In this document: piece after piece, positions 1-7,950 of the stretch
Layout: every line of letters begins with the position of its first letter
Position numbering within the stretch: position 1 is the first letter of the stretch
Position numbers and translations under genes: made by a program
The notes under the pieces: generated by a model
The model's input: only the letters and a program-made list of their open reading frames with translations
Told to the model about the DNA's origin: nothing
The model's database searches: none
Origin: an uncultured Cellvibrionales bacterium
GTDB lineage: Bacteria; Pseudomonadota; Gammaproteobacteria; Pseudomonadales; GM7GCV1
Length of the DNA: 64,000 nt
Reading direction: 5' to 3'
Assembly: GCA_913063225.1 (NCBI GenBank)
Contig: CAJXYP010000007.1
Span: 42,429 to 106,428, forward strand

Positions 1-208
1 ACTGTTAATAAACGATAGTTTAAATCATTCCTCGAGAACACGAATCACCTATATAGCAACGGCTTCGGGCAGTTTATTAAGAATTTTTTTAGTTTAAGAA
101 GGCACTGTATCTTTTAGAAAATTGAGATAAAAAACGTTAAGGTTTCACTACTCTCAATTACTACATGAGAAACTTTTGTTTTTACTAAATATAGGTATGG
201 AACAACCA

Positions 209-697
209 ATGAAACTCGTTTTTACATCTGCTTTTTGTCTAGTACTCGTCGGCTGCGCAATAGGACCACAACAAGAAATGGAGCCAGTCATCGAAGGAAA
301 CTGGATTGTTCTGCCGATGCCCGAAGGCGTATTTGCAGAGATTAATCGCTTCGCTACCGAAACCTACGACGTCGTTATCCCTGCCAGCGACTGGATTGAA
401 ACCAAAGTTGAAATGGACATGGGTGAGTCCATCGTCTATCACTGGGAGCTTGTGGAAGATGAAAACACCACTGAGCTAACTAGCGACTCGATCTATACCG
501 AGTTTCACGGACACAAACCAAGAATAGAAGGTGAGCTGGGCGAACTTATGTACTTTAGAAAGGCCACCGGTGGGTCTGGGCAAGGAATATTTACTTCTCC
601 ATTCTCAGGTATTCACGGCTGGTTTATAGACAATACCAACGATCACGACATCACTGTGCGCGTAACCGTATCTGGTGAGTTTTCGCTGGGCAGCTAA
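209..697 (+). CDS. Putative lipoprotein, transmembrane-anchor-like
   Basis: A 162-residue protein if it starts at the ATG at 209, which places a short positive n-region and hydrophobic core directly before a lipobox ending LVGC (Cys16). An upstream ATG at 197 and a TTG at 176 are in frame but would give a poor signal. The mature part is acidic and carries a YHWELVED segment, an EFHGH motif and a C-terminal GIHGWFIDN stretch followed by beta-strand-like sequence. This resembles small exported proteins with a GIHGWYW-type motif, but I do not know their function. It is probably tethered to the inner or outer membrane. No operon partner is evident, as the next credible gene begins about 460 bases on. 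Confidence 0.7.
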   Translation: MKLVFTSAFCLVLVGCAIGPQQEMEPVIEGNWIVLPMPEGVFAEINRFATETYDVVIPASDWIETKVEMDMGESIVYHWELVEDENTTELTSDSIYTEFHGHKPRIEGELGELMYFRKATGGSGQGIFTSPFSGIHGWFIDNTNDHDITVRVTVSGEFSLGS

Positions 698-1158
698 TAC
701 CAATCGCAAATCAGATATGGCGCAAAAGGAAATATCGGTTTGGCGCTGGCTCTGTTGATTTATCTCGGGTGAATTTGAGCTCCGTCCGCAGCTATTGGTT
801 CGCCCACAGAACTGGCCTGATACTGACTGTGCAAGGGTGACCACAAAAAATAGAACTCGCCAAATGATAGCGCTGGGAACCAGCGAAATCATCATCAGCT
901 ATGGCTTATCGCCATCACCGGTCATGCAACCCATCATTTTTAAGCCCGCCTTTGAGCAATGGGTGATGTATCTGACCGGATCGACTGCGCCGAAGTTAAC
1001 GACGACCTAAAAGATAATTTGAAAAACGAAGCTTGGGTAGATATCGGATTCAGTCTAAACTTCCCGCTCAGATCGCTTGACCTGTTGTCGATGTATATCC
1101 CGCAACTGGTTTTCTTCCGTAATCGAACTAGATTTTAACTTGAACCAGAGGTAATCGG
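698..1158. other. Intergenic stretch with possible decayed coding sequence
   Basis: No convincing gene. An open frame on the + strand from ATG 959 to the stop at 1138 gives 59 residues (containing EAWVDIGFSLNFPL). It ends 20 bases before the GTG of the next gene and is preceded by an in-frame stop. It lacks a clear ribosome binding site and I recognise no family. The GC-balanced, codon-like texture could be a remnant of an older gene. Confidence 0.3.
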
Positions 1159-2370
1159 GTGCCGTCAGATGACGAAACCAACAGTCAGATCCAGGCCCAG
1201 GTAGAAGAAATTATTTCTGCAGGCGCTCTCGGCAGATCTGATGCTTTTGTGCGTCTGCTGCGGTTCCTTGCCAATCGAGCTGAGACAAAAAAGTCTGTTA
1301 AAGAAATAGAAATCGCCATTGAGGTTTTTAGCCGGGACGAGACCTTTGATGTAACCCAAGACTCTCTGGTTCGCGTCTACATCCACAAACTCAGAACTAA
1401 GCTAGATGTCTTTTATCGCAGCACCGACAGCAAATACTCTGAGCGCCTAATAATTCCCAAAGGCAGCTACTTACTGCAGCTGGAAAAAAACATCTCGCAG
1501 TCGGCAACGCCGAGCAAACTTATTAGCTTTATAGGACAACAGCAGTTCGCAGTAGTAATACTAAGCCTAGTTGTCGGCGCAACGGGTGCGCTAGCTTTCA
1601 ACTATTTTTCTGCTCAGTCGCAAACAAAGTCCCTCGCGATCAGCTCTCCGATCTGGTCTCCTCTGGCCGAATCGGATAAAGCATTACTTGTGGTGGTGGG
1701 CGATCAATTCATATTTTCTGAAGTAACCCAAGAGTTTGAGCAATTGCGCGAGATCCGTGATTTCTCCATCGCCAGCTCCCTCGATTTTGAACAGCGGCTA
1801 AATTCTAACCAGGGCTTTGCAGAGAGCCATCGTGATTTCGGAGTCCGTTATCTGCCCAGAGCGTTGGCGCCGGCTCTTAAAGAGTTTTCAGTATTTGGCT
1901 CTACTCTGCAGGACTGGCAAGTAATAACAGCCTCACAGCTTGACGAGTACAACATCGAAGAGTTCAATATTCTCTACTTGGGTTATTACACCGCCTTAAA
2001 TGGCCTTGCCGGTCTTGCATTTGCAGACTCTTCTCTTCAACTGCACCCGAATGGAAATCTGCTGATTCAAAAAGACAGTGGAGAGGTTTTTGTGGGGACT
2101 GGACAGCTAGGCAGTGGTTACCGAGATAGGTATATCGATTACGCGATTTTTCGAAAAGTTCGCTTGGAATCCGGCAGTACGCTCTTTGCACTGATGTCGG
2201 CGCGTGACCCCGGACTCGAAAATTTGGCTTCTTTTGTATTCTCAACAGAAGGAACTGCCGCCATTGAATCTGGACTTGAAAGCCCGGCTGAAGACTTTGA
2301 AATGCTTTTAGAAGTATCCGGTACCGGACAGGACGACCTAATTAGTCAGATAAGGATGACACAACAATAG
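1159..2370 (+). CDS. Membrane-anchored winged-helix-type regulator
   Basis: A 403-residue protein starting at GTG 1159 behind an AGAGG ribosome binding site. Residues about 15-110 match the small DNA-binding-like N-terminal domain found ahead of TolB/adenylate-cyclase-type proteins: FVRLLRFLANRAE, then EIAIEVFSRDETFD, then DSLVRVYIHKLRTKLDVFY, ending IIPKGSYLLQLE. A single membrane helix follows at about 130-152. The C-terminal 250 residues would lie in the periplasm and match nothing I recognise. The layout is ToxR/CadC-like: DNA binding inside, sensing outside. A TonB-dependent receptor lies about 0.7 kb downstream on the same strand, so regulation of uptake is a fair inference. Its 3' end overlaps the convergent DUF6152-like gene by 29 bases. 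Confidence 0.7.
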   Translation: MPSDDETNSQIQAQVEEIISAGALGRSDAFVRLLRFLANRAETKKSVKEIEIAIEVFSRDETFDVTQDSLVRVYIHKLRTKLDVFYRSTDSKYSERLIIPKGSYLLQLEKNISQSATPSKLISFIGQQQFAVVILSLVVGATGALAFNYFSAQSQTKSLAISSPIWSPLAESDKALLVVVGDQFIFSEVTQEFEQLREIRDFSIASSLDFEQRLNSNQGFAESHRDFGVRYLPRALAPALKEFSVFGSTLQDWQVITASQLDEYNIEEFNILYLGYYTALNGLAGLAFADSSLQLHPNGNLLIQKDSGEVFVGTGQLGSGYRDRYIDYAIFRKVRLESGSTLFALMSARDPGLENLASFVFSTEGTAAIESGLESPAEDFEMLLEVSGTGQDDLISQIRMTQQ

Positions 2371-2827
2371 TGTTTTTTGTAAGAGCAGAATCCGACAGCT
2401 CTGGCGTTTCAATTCCCAATAAATCACAGCGGTCACTGCAATAAATTTCGCCATTTACCTCAATACTAAGAATACGTCCGGCAGGCTCACCAGAGCGAGC
2501 GGGATAGACTGTAAAATGCACTGTGGCTCCGGGTTTCAGCATATCAAACCGCCAACCTGAACGGGTCAGCATAACGCGGCTTCGTCCTTCTAGAACCCAA
2601 TCTGTTGTTTCACTCTGCTCTTCAACAGTCACAACCAAGTAGGAATGCGGATCCAGTAAAGAGAAGTTTTTAACAAGCCCCTGTTTAACTATGATCGACT
2701 CGTCATCAGTTAGGTAGTGAACTTCCATAGCATGATGCGCAACCACTAGGTTGCTGCACAGCAACATCAAAGCAGCGATGCACATCTTAAATTTTTGGAA
2801 GGTCATTATTATCAGGAGCAATTTCAT
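2342..2827 (-). CDS. DUF6152-like exported protein
   Basis: About 161 residues from ATG 2827; the ATG at 2806 is an equally possible start and still leaves a full signal peptide ending VVAHHAM. The mature protein begins with the double-His motif (AHHAMEVHY) typical of DUF6152 proteins. It continues with the family pattern: a charged strand, LLDPHSYLVVTV in the place of the usual NPH motif, WVLEGRSR, a RSGWRFDMLKPGATVHFTVYPAR block, and an ILSIEVNG end. Probably periplasmic. The role of the family is unknown; it often sits beside TonB-dependent receptors, as here (receptor at 3039). It converges with the regulator gene and overlaps its 3' end. Confidence 0.65.
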   Translation of the reverse strand: MKLLLIIMTFQKFKMCIAALMLLCSNLVVAHHAMEVHYLTDDESIIVKQGLVKNFSLLDPHSYLVVTVEEQSETTDWVLEGRSRVMLTRSGWRFDMLKPGATVHFTVYPARSGEPAGRILSIEVNGEIYCSDRCDLLGIETPELSDSALTKNTIVVSSLSD

Positions 2828-3038
2828 CGGAGAGGGATTCTCCCACAAATTCGATACTAAGATCTAACTCCTATTGGTAAAGAAGCCTTAACTTCGAAGG
2901 TTTAATGGAGACGGAGACAGCCGTGGTAACTCAAAAGTAACCTTGGGGTAACTGTTCATTACCTAGGCAAACCTAAGGGAGTATCCAACAATCACGGCCA
3001 GTTCAAACCATGTCAGAAAACAAGGAAAACCACTAGAA

Positions 3039-5018
3039 ATGAAAACAGGTATTCGCAGCTCGATTATTCTGAGCATCGCCGCTAGCTCAGCTAGCTTTGC
3101 CCAGACACAGGACATTCATGTTGAAGACGTTCTTGTATTTGGCCGCTCTTTAGAGCAAATCGGCAACGCCGAAGCTGCAAGTGAAGGTACAGTAGGTGGT
3201 GCAGATTTGGCCATTCGCCCACTGTTAAAGGTGGCAGAACTTTTAGAGGCGGTGCCCGGCATGGTGGCCGCACAACATTCCGGCTCAGGTAAAGCCAACC
3301 AATATTTTATGCGCGGTTTTAACCTTGATCATGGTACCGACTTCACAAACTACGTCGACGACGTTCCTTTTAATCTGAGGTCTCACGGACACGGCCAGGG
3401 CTATCTCGACGTAAACGGCCTGATTCCAGAAACTGTCGATCGCATCGACTACCGCAAAGGTACTTATCGCGCAGATACCGGTGACTTCTCTATGGCTGGC
3501 GCCTCTTTTATGAGCACCATTGACCATTTAGACGAATCTTTCGTGGCATTGGAGACAGGAGACTACGGCTGGCAGCGTTTGGCTGGTGGAACCACCTTTG
3601 AGTTGGCCGGTGGCGAACTAACCACTATCGCAGTAGCTAAATCATACGACGGCCCCTGGGAGCTCGAAGAAGACTTGGACCACAAGTCCATCTGGAGCAA
3701 GTACGTCAAGGAAACCAGCTTCGGAACTCTGCGAGCCTCTACCTCGATCTACAGTGCGACATGGGCGCCCACTGAGCAAATACCAGAAAGCGCAATTGGC
3801 ACCGCAGTTTGTGAGGATGAGTTTTGTGCTTTGGACACCACCGCACGGGGCGAAACTGATCGCTGGATAAATACTCTGCAACTTGATGGAGACGACTGGC
3901 GCGCCAGCCTCTATGCGCAGTACTACGATTGGCAGATGAGCTCTGATCCAACCTATGCAGAGCAAATCAATCAATTTGACGAGCGTTGGACCTTCGGCGG
4001 ACGCCTCGAGAAAGACTACGACCTCAGTTCAAACCTGACCGCCACTGCTGGAGGAGAGTTTCGCTACGACAACGCCAGCGAAGTTGGTGTCGACTTTTAT
4101 AACAACGGCGTTTTCTTAGCTGAGAACGGCAAAAACCAGATCAAAGAAACTTCTGTGGCGGTCTATGGCGAACTGAACTATCGGGCAAGCGACAAACTAC
4201 GAGTGTTGGCCGGATTACGCGCCGACACCTACAACTTCGATGTCACCGCTCTAAATACTCTAAGCCAAGAAGGCGAAGATTCAGACTCTATTATTTCACC
4301 TAAACTTGGACTCGCCTACAGACTGACCGATCAGGTAGAGGCCTATGCGAACTGGGGCTATGGATTCCACTCCAACGACGCCAGAGGTGTGGTCAACGAT
4401 ACCGACCCGGTTGATGGCTTAGTTAAAGGCGAAGGCTATGAAACCGGGATCCGTTTTGAAAATTCAGACGTTAAACTCACCGCAACCCTTTGGTGGTTGA
4501 CCCTCGGCAGTGAACTAAGCTTTGTTGGCGACTCCAACTCGGTTGAACCCAAGGGCGGATCAGAGCGTGAAGGTTTGGAACTGGTGGCATTTTGGAACCC
4601 GGTAGACTGGCTGGCAATAGATGCGGTTTATGCAGTAAGTGACGCCAACTACACCGATCCGATTGAAGCCGGTGGCCCAAATATCGAAGGTGCTGTGGAA
4701 GATACCGGGCAAATAGGCATCACGGCTCATCTAGAAAAATGGGAGCTGAGCTCACGATTGCGCTACTTAGGCGAATACGCGCTTACTCCAGACAACGCAG
4801 AGCGCGCAGGATCCAGCACTTCACTCAATTTACGTGCTGCTCGAGAATTCGATAACTTCACTCTTTACGGCGAATTAATCAACGCCACGGATGAAAGTAA
4901 CAAAGACATCGTCTACTTCTACGAAACCAATGTGACAGGCCTTGGGATATCTGAGGGCCGAGTAAGTCGAGCCAGCGAGCCACGTACCGTTCGACTTGGG
5001 GTAAAGTTTGAGTTCTAA
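3039..5018 (+). CDS. TonB-dependent outer-membrane receptor
   Basis: A 659-residue protein with a cleavable signal peptide (hydrophobic core ending SSASFAQ, residues about 1-21). A plug domain follows, with VLVFGRS near the TonB-box position, an LLEAVPGM segment, and a conserved NLRSHGHGQGYLDVNGLIP motif. The rest is a 22-strand-type barrel ending in the aromatic GVKFEF typical of outer-membrane barrels. Length is normal to slightly short for the family. The RSHGHGQGYLD plug marks a subfamily whose ligand I cannot name. Energy would come from a TonB protein; one is encoded at 60 kb. A strong terminator follows at once, so this is probably a single-gene unit, possibly controlled by the membrane regulator at 1159. 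Confidence 0.92.
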   Translation: MKTGIRSSIILSIAASSASFAQTQDIHVEDVLVFGRSLEQIGNAEAASEGTVGGADLAIRPLLKVAELLEAVPGMVAAQHSGSGKANQYFMRGFNLDHGTDFTNYVDDVPFNLRSHGHGQGYLDVNGLIPETVDRIDYRKGTYRADTGDFSMAGASFMSTIDHLDESFVALETGDYGWQRLAGGTTFELAGGELTTIAVAKSYDGPWELEEDLDHKSIWSKYVKETSFGTLRASTSIYSATWAPTEQIPESAIGTAVCEDEFCALDTTARGETDRWINTLQLDGDDWRASLYAQYYDWQMSSDPTYAEQINQFDERWTFGGRLEKDYDLSSNLTATAGGEFRYDNASEVGVDFYNNGVFLAENGKNQIKETSVAVYGELNYRASDKLRVLAGLRADTYNFDVTALNTLSQEGEDSDSIISPKLGLAYRLTDQVEAYANWGYGFHSNDARGVVNDTDPVDGLVKGEGYETGIRFENSDVKLTATLWWLTLGSELSFVGDSNSVEPKGGSEREGLELVAFWNPVDWLAIDAVYAVSDANYTDPIEAGGPNIEGAVEDTGQIGITAHLEKWELSSRLRYLGEYALTPDNAERAGSSTSLNLRAAREFDNFTLYGELINATDESNKDIVYFYETNVTGLGISEGRVSRASEPRTVRLGVKFEF

Positions 5019-5039
5019 ATAAATAGAGCAGAACAACAA

Positions 5040-5071
5040 AAAAGGGCAACCCATTTGAGTTGCCCTTTTTT
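5040..5071 (+). terminator. Intrinsic terminator after the TonB receptor
   Basis: An 11-bp stem built on AAAAGGGCAAC / GTTGCCCTTTT with an 8-base loop and a run of T residues, 22 bases after the receptor stop codon. Confidence 0.9.
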
Positions 5072-5168
5072 ATGGATATTATTACCTCACACTTAAATCA
5101 AATTTCTATGGTTTTGATCGGTTAAACTATCGCACCTGCTACTAAAAAACCCCAAGGTTTAAGTTTAA

Positions 5169-5654
5169 ATGGCGACAAAGCCAAAGAAACAAAATGACAA
5201 TACTATCGCCCGCAACAAGCGCGCGAGCCATGACTATTTTCTGGAAGAGAAGATAGAGGCTGGTCTTGAGCTAACGGGCTGGGAAGTTAAAAGCTGCCGG
5301 GCCGGTAAGGTTCAGCTCACGGACTCCTACGTATTTTTTAAAAATGGTGAGGCCTGGTTATTGGGCACGCAAATAACGCCTCTAAATACCGCATCTACAC
5401 ACTTTGTAACCGAACCTAAACGCTATCGAAAGCTACTGATGAAGCGCAAAGAAATCGACCACCTGGTAGGTGCTGTGGACCAAAAAGGCTATACCGCACT
5501 TTGTATTGGCATCTACTGGAAAGGCCATTTGGTAAAAGCGCAGATAGCGCTGGGTAAAGGTAAACAAGATCACGACAAGCGCGATGCCATAAAAGATAGA
5601 GAATGGCAGCGCCAAAAGCAGCGCGTGCTGCGTAGCACCCTTAAAACGGGTTAA
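5169..5654 (+). CDS. smpB: SsrA-binding protein SmpB
   Basis: A 161-residue protein of the usual SmpB length. Recognisable are the N-terminal [14 protein letters not shown], then [13 protein letters not shown], the central [26 protein letters not shown], and the basic C-terminal tail ([14 protein letters not shown]) that enters the ribosomal channel. SmpB binds tmRNA and delivers it to stalled ribosomes. The tmRNA gene ssrA lies 1.3 kb downstream on the same strand, with a universal stress gene between them on the opposite strand. It has its own terminator. Confidence 0.97.
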   Translation: MATKPKKQNDNTIARNKRASHDYFLEEKIEAGLELTGWEVKSCRAGKVQLTDSYVFFKNGEAWLLGTQITPLNTASTHFVTEPKRYRKLLMKRKEIDHLVGAVDQKGYTALCIGIYWKGHLVKAQIALGKGKQDHDKRDAIKDREWQRQKQRVLRSTLKTG

Positions 5655-5691
5655 ATCCTGGTTATCGGCCTATAGATAAGTGCCAGACAAA

Positions 5692-5717
5692 AAAAGAGCC
5701 GCTATTGCGGCTCTTTT
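5692..5717. terminator. Bidirectional terminator between smpB and usp
   Basis: An 11-bp stem AAAAGAGCCGC / GCGGCTCTTTT with a TATT loop, T-rich on both strands. It lies 37 bases after smpB and 19 bases after the 3' end of the convergent universal stress gene, so it can serve both. Confidence 0.88.
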
Positions 5718-5735
5718 CAATTTTGTCGACAGCTA

Positions 5736-6542
5736 TTAACCAATAGCCATTACGTCGCAATGTATCTTGCGGACAATTCGACTAATAGTGCTTCCGCGCA
5801 GTACCCCCGCAATACCTTGTTTTCGAAGGGGAGCGATCATCACAATATCGGCCTTAACTTTTTTAGCGATCTTCGGCAGTACATCACTGATCTGGCCAGC
5901 AACCACATGTACATTTGAGTTAGGCACACCCGCCATCTTCATAATCTTGGTTCTATCCGGGAATTTAGCCTGATCCTGGTAGGCGTTAACAATATGAACT
6001 TCCGAACCATATATCTTGGCTAAAGCCTTAGCCTGGGCAATGGTTTTCTTGGTGCGTTCGTCAAAAGCAGGGTCTTGGGTTTTTACCGTTGCCAAAATAA
6101 CTTTGCGTGTTTCAGTATTGTCTTTTCGCGGGTGAATCAGTGAGATATTCACGGTTGAAGAACGTATTAACCGCCAAATTTGGTCGGTCAATACACGGTT
6201 ACCCTGCTCATCTTCGTAAACAGGAACCATAACGAGATCTGGCTTTGATCGTTTAATTTCCGTCAAGACCGCATCGGACCACTCGTCGTCCCAACTAATA
6301 CAGAGCTCATGCTCTAGACCAACATCAGTCAAGGCAGACAAGGTATCTGAAATCCATTTAGGGTTCCGATACATAATAGGTGGCGTTTTCATCTGCTTAT
6401 GTACTTCATGATCAACAGCCATAAAAACCGTCAAATGCGGTTTTTCGCCACGGCGTTCAGCATTAAAGCGCGCGCGATGCAGGGCCTGCTGTTTTTTCTG
6501 CGAAGGATCGACCAAAACCAAGATGCGAGAACTCAAAGACAT
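5736..6542 (-). CDS. Tandem-domain universal stress protein (UspE-like)
   Basis: A 268-residue protein with two UspA domains, residues about 1-135 and 142-268, the length of the UspE type. The first domain opens with RILVLVDPSQKK, the second with RKVILATVKTQD. The second ends in GIAGVLRGSTISRIV followed by DVMAIG, close to the nucleotide-binding glycine loop of the family; the first lacks a complete loop. Such proteins act in the cytoplasm in stress resistance and stationary-phase survival. It stands alone between smpB and ssrA, convergent with smpB. Confidence 0.88.
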   Translation of the reverse strand: MSLSSRILVLVDPSQKKQQALHRARFNAERRGEKPHLTVFMAVDHEVHKQMKTPPIMYRNPKWISDTLSALTDVGLEHELCISWDDEWSDAVLTEIKRSKPDLVMVPVYEDEQGNRVLTDQIWRLIRSSTVNISLIHPRKDNTETRKVILATVKTQDPAFDERTKKTIAQAKALAKIYGSEVHIVNAYQDQAKFPDRTKIMKMAGVPNSNVHVVAGQISDVLPKIAKKVKADIVMIAPLRKQGIAGVLRGSTISRIVRKIHCDVMAIG

Positions 6543-6761
6543 GTTTACTCCATAACAATCAATATACCGGGCCGTGCATCATACGAAATTCTTCGATACT
6601 TGGCATTTAAATTCCTTGACGGGCCCTAATCTAATAGTATGGTGCGATACCCGTTCTTTAACAGCATTGGAACTCTCAGTTTGAGAGCACAATACCAACC
6701 AGTTTAAGACTCGTTTTGTTAAGGTTTATTGCAAAACCTGTTTAAAAACATAAAACGAGTG

Positions 6762-6992
6762 TTTTTGTGTCTGGCAAAGCGCGCAAGGCGAAGATAAGGG
6801 AACATTACAAATGTAAGTGACCGCATCTGAGACCGCAGTGCAATGTAGCCAGGCGCAAAAAGACGAAGTTTAAAACGCAGGATATTTTGGCTTCTGGCTA
6901 GGAGCACAAGTGAAAGCGAAGGCGTTTACATATTGTAAATGACTGAACTTGAGCGAAGTGCGACACCGCCAGAAACAAAATAGACAAGTTTT
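6762..6992. repeat. Two imperfect ~110-bp direct repeats before ssrA
   Basis: Two diverged copies, about 6762-6872 and 6885-6992, align along their length. Each contains TCTGGC near the start, a GCGAAG segment, a palindromic core, an AAGTGC/CAGTGC segment, a second CCAG and an A-rich end (GACGAAGTTT versus TAGACAAGTTTT). The cores are inverted repeats: TTACA-AA-TGTAA at about 6804-6815, and TTTACA-TAT-TGTAAA at about 6924-6938. The second copy ends exactly at the first base of the tmRNA. No coding sequence is credible here. Confidence 0.7.
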
Positions 6993-7385
6993 GGGGGCGA
7001 TCTGGATTCGACGAGGATTGGATCGTAACAGGAGCATGCCGAGATGGTGACCAATCTCGTTAATAAAAGTCGCAAACTTATAGTTGCCAACGATGACAAC
7101 TACGCGCTAGCTGCCTAAGAAACAGCGAATGCCATTTGACCGGAGCCGTTCTTGTGCGTCCGGAGATCCATCAACCTTCGGGTTGCGGCGGATCGCTCAG
7201 GTGTCATATCTCACAAGATCGCAGCGAAGTCTGTTTGGCGCGGACCTGCTAAAAACTTAGCCGAAATCGTCAATAACGTCCTGGCCTTTGGGCTGTTAAC
7301 GACTAAATAAATAGAAGGTGCTAAGCATGTAGCGCCTGTTGCGGAAGGTTCGCGGACGCGGGTTCAATTCCCGCCGCCTCCACCA
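6993..7385 (+). ncRNA. ssrA: Transfer-messenger RNA (tmRNA)
   Basis: A 393-base one-piece tmRNA. The 5' end GGGGGCGATCTGGATTCGAC pairs with the 3' end CGCCTCC ahead of the discriminator A and encoded CCA, giving the 7-bp acceptor stem. The T-arm GGTTCAATTCC lies just before. The resume reading frame at 7086-7118 encodes ANDDNYALAA followed by TAA, the Pseudomonas-type degradation tag. tmRNA with SmpB (5169) rescues stalled ribosomes and tags the aborted peptide for proteolysis. The acceptor-end T-arm is a classic integration site, and look-alike sequences occur downstream. Confidence 0.97.
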
Positions 7386-7392
7386 ATAAACA

Positions 7393-7422
7393 ACCCTCAC
7401 CGTTTTTCGGTGGGGGTTTTTT
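7393..7422 (+). terminator. Intrinsic terminator of ssrA
   Basis: Stem ACCCTCACCG / CGGTGGGGGT with a TTTTT loop followed by six T residues, 8 bases after the tmRNA CCA end. Confidence 0.9.
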
Positions 7423-7536
7423 ATTGGCCGATGTTTGCTGGAATGAAGCCGCGGAGCGGGTTCACAAAACGGCAGGGATAGTCGTTTTGGAGTGCCAAAC
7501 GCAGTAAGGCAAGCCCGAAGGGCCGAGGTGCATGGA

Positions 7537-7573
7537 TGCACCGAGTCAATTCCCGACGCCCCACCAACACACC
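7537..7573 (+). other. Possible attachment-site scar like the ssrA 3' end
   Basis: The sequence GTCAATTCCCGACGCC followed by CCACCAA copies the tmRNA 3' end (TTCAATTCCCGCCGCC, TCCACCAA) with few changes, about 170 bases downstream of it. Duplicated acceptor ends are what site-specific integration and excision leave. No tyrosine integrase gene is adjacent, so the reading as a scar is inference. Confidence 0.4.
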
Positions 7574-7593
7574 AACACACCAACACACCAACA
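7562..7593. repeat. 8-bp tandem repeat (ACCAACAC)n
   Basis: Nearly four copies of ACCAACAC in a row, immediately next to the ssrA-3'-like sequence. The copies look like slippage products growing from the CCACCAA end. Confidence 0.85.
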
Positions 7594-7940
7594 TTAGCTA
7601 ATTGTAAAACTAGCCTTTACTAGCCATTAGTTGTAACTCAGTACAAATCCCCGATTAGAATAATCGCATCAAATCATATCCAGTATTCGCTGGTAATCGC
7701 CCTGCTTTGGTATTTCTTTAGAGGAGTTATGAGGCGCAGCTCTGTTGCTATCTAGTACCGTGTCCGGAGCACCATCTCCATTTTTGTTAGAACTAATTCC
7801 AGTGTTTTGACTGCCTATAACCCCTCGTTATGATTCTGAGGTATTAGAAGTCACGCGAATCGACGCACTCAGACCGCTCTAAACCCTAATATATACTCTC
7901 ACTCAAACTGAGCTGTCTTATTCAAGAGATGGCAGATTTC
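7594..7940. other. Intergenic stretch, nothing recognised
   Basis: About 350 bases between the 8-bp repeat and the G tract ahead of the TPR gene. It is AT-leaning with no credible open frame, tRNA, terminator or obvious operator on either strand. Confidence 0.5.
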
Positions 7941-7950
7941 GGGGGGGGGA
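7941..7950 (+). promoter_or_regulatory. G9 tract at the ribosome binding site of the TPR gene
   Basis: Nine consecutive G residues and one A lie directly against the ATG at 7951, in the place of a normal Shine-Dalgarno sequence. Changes in tract length would alter spacing or strength of the ribosome binding site. Confidence 0.6.

Noticed and set aside
7560..7595. CRISPR-like array of short repeats
   Set aside because: The repeats are an 8-bp microsatellite without spacers.
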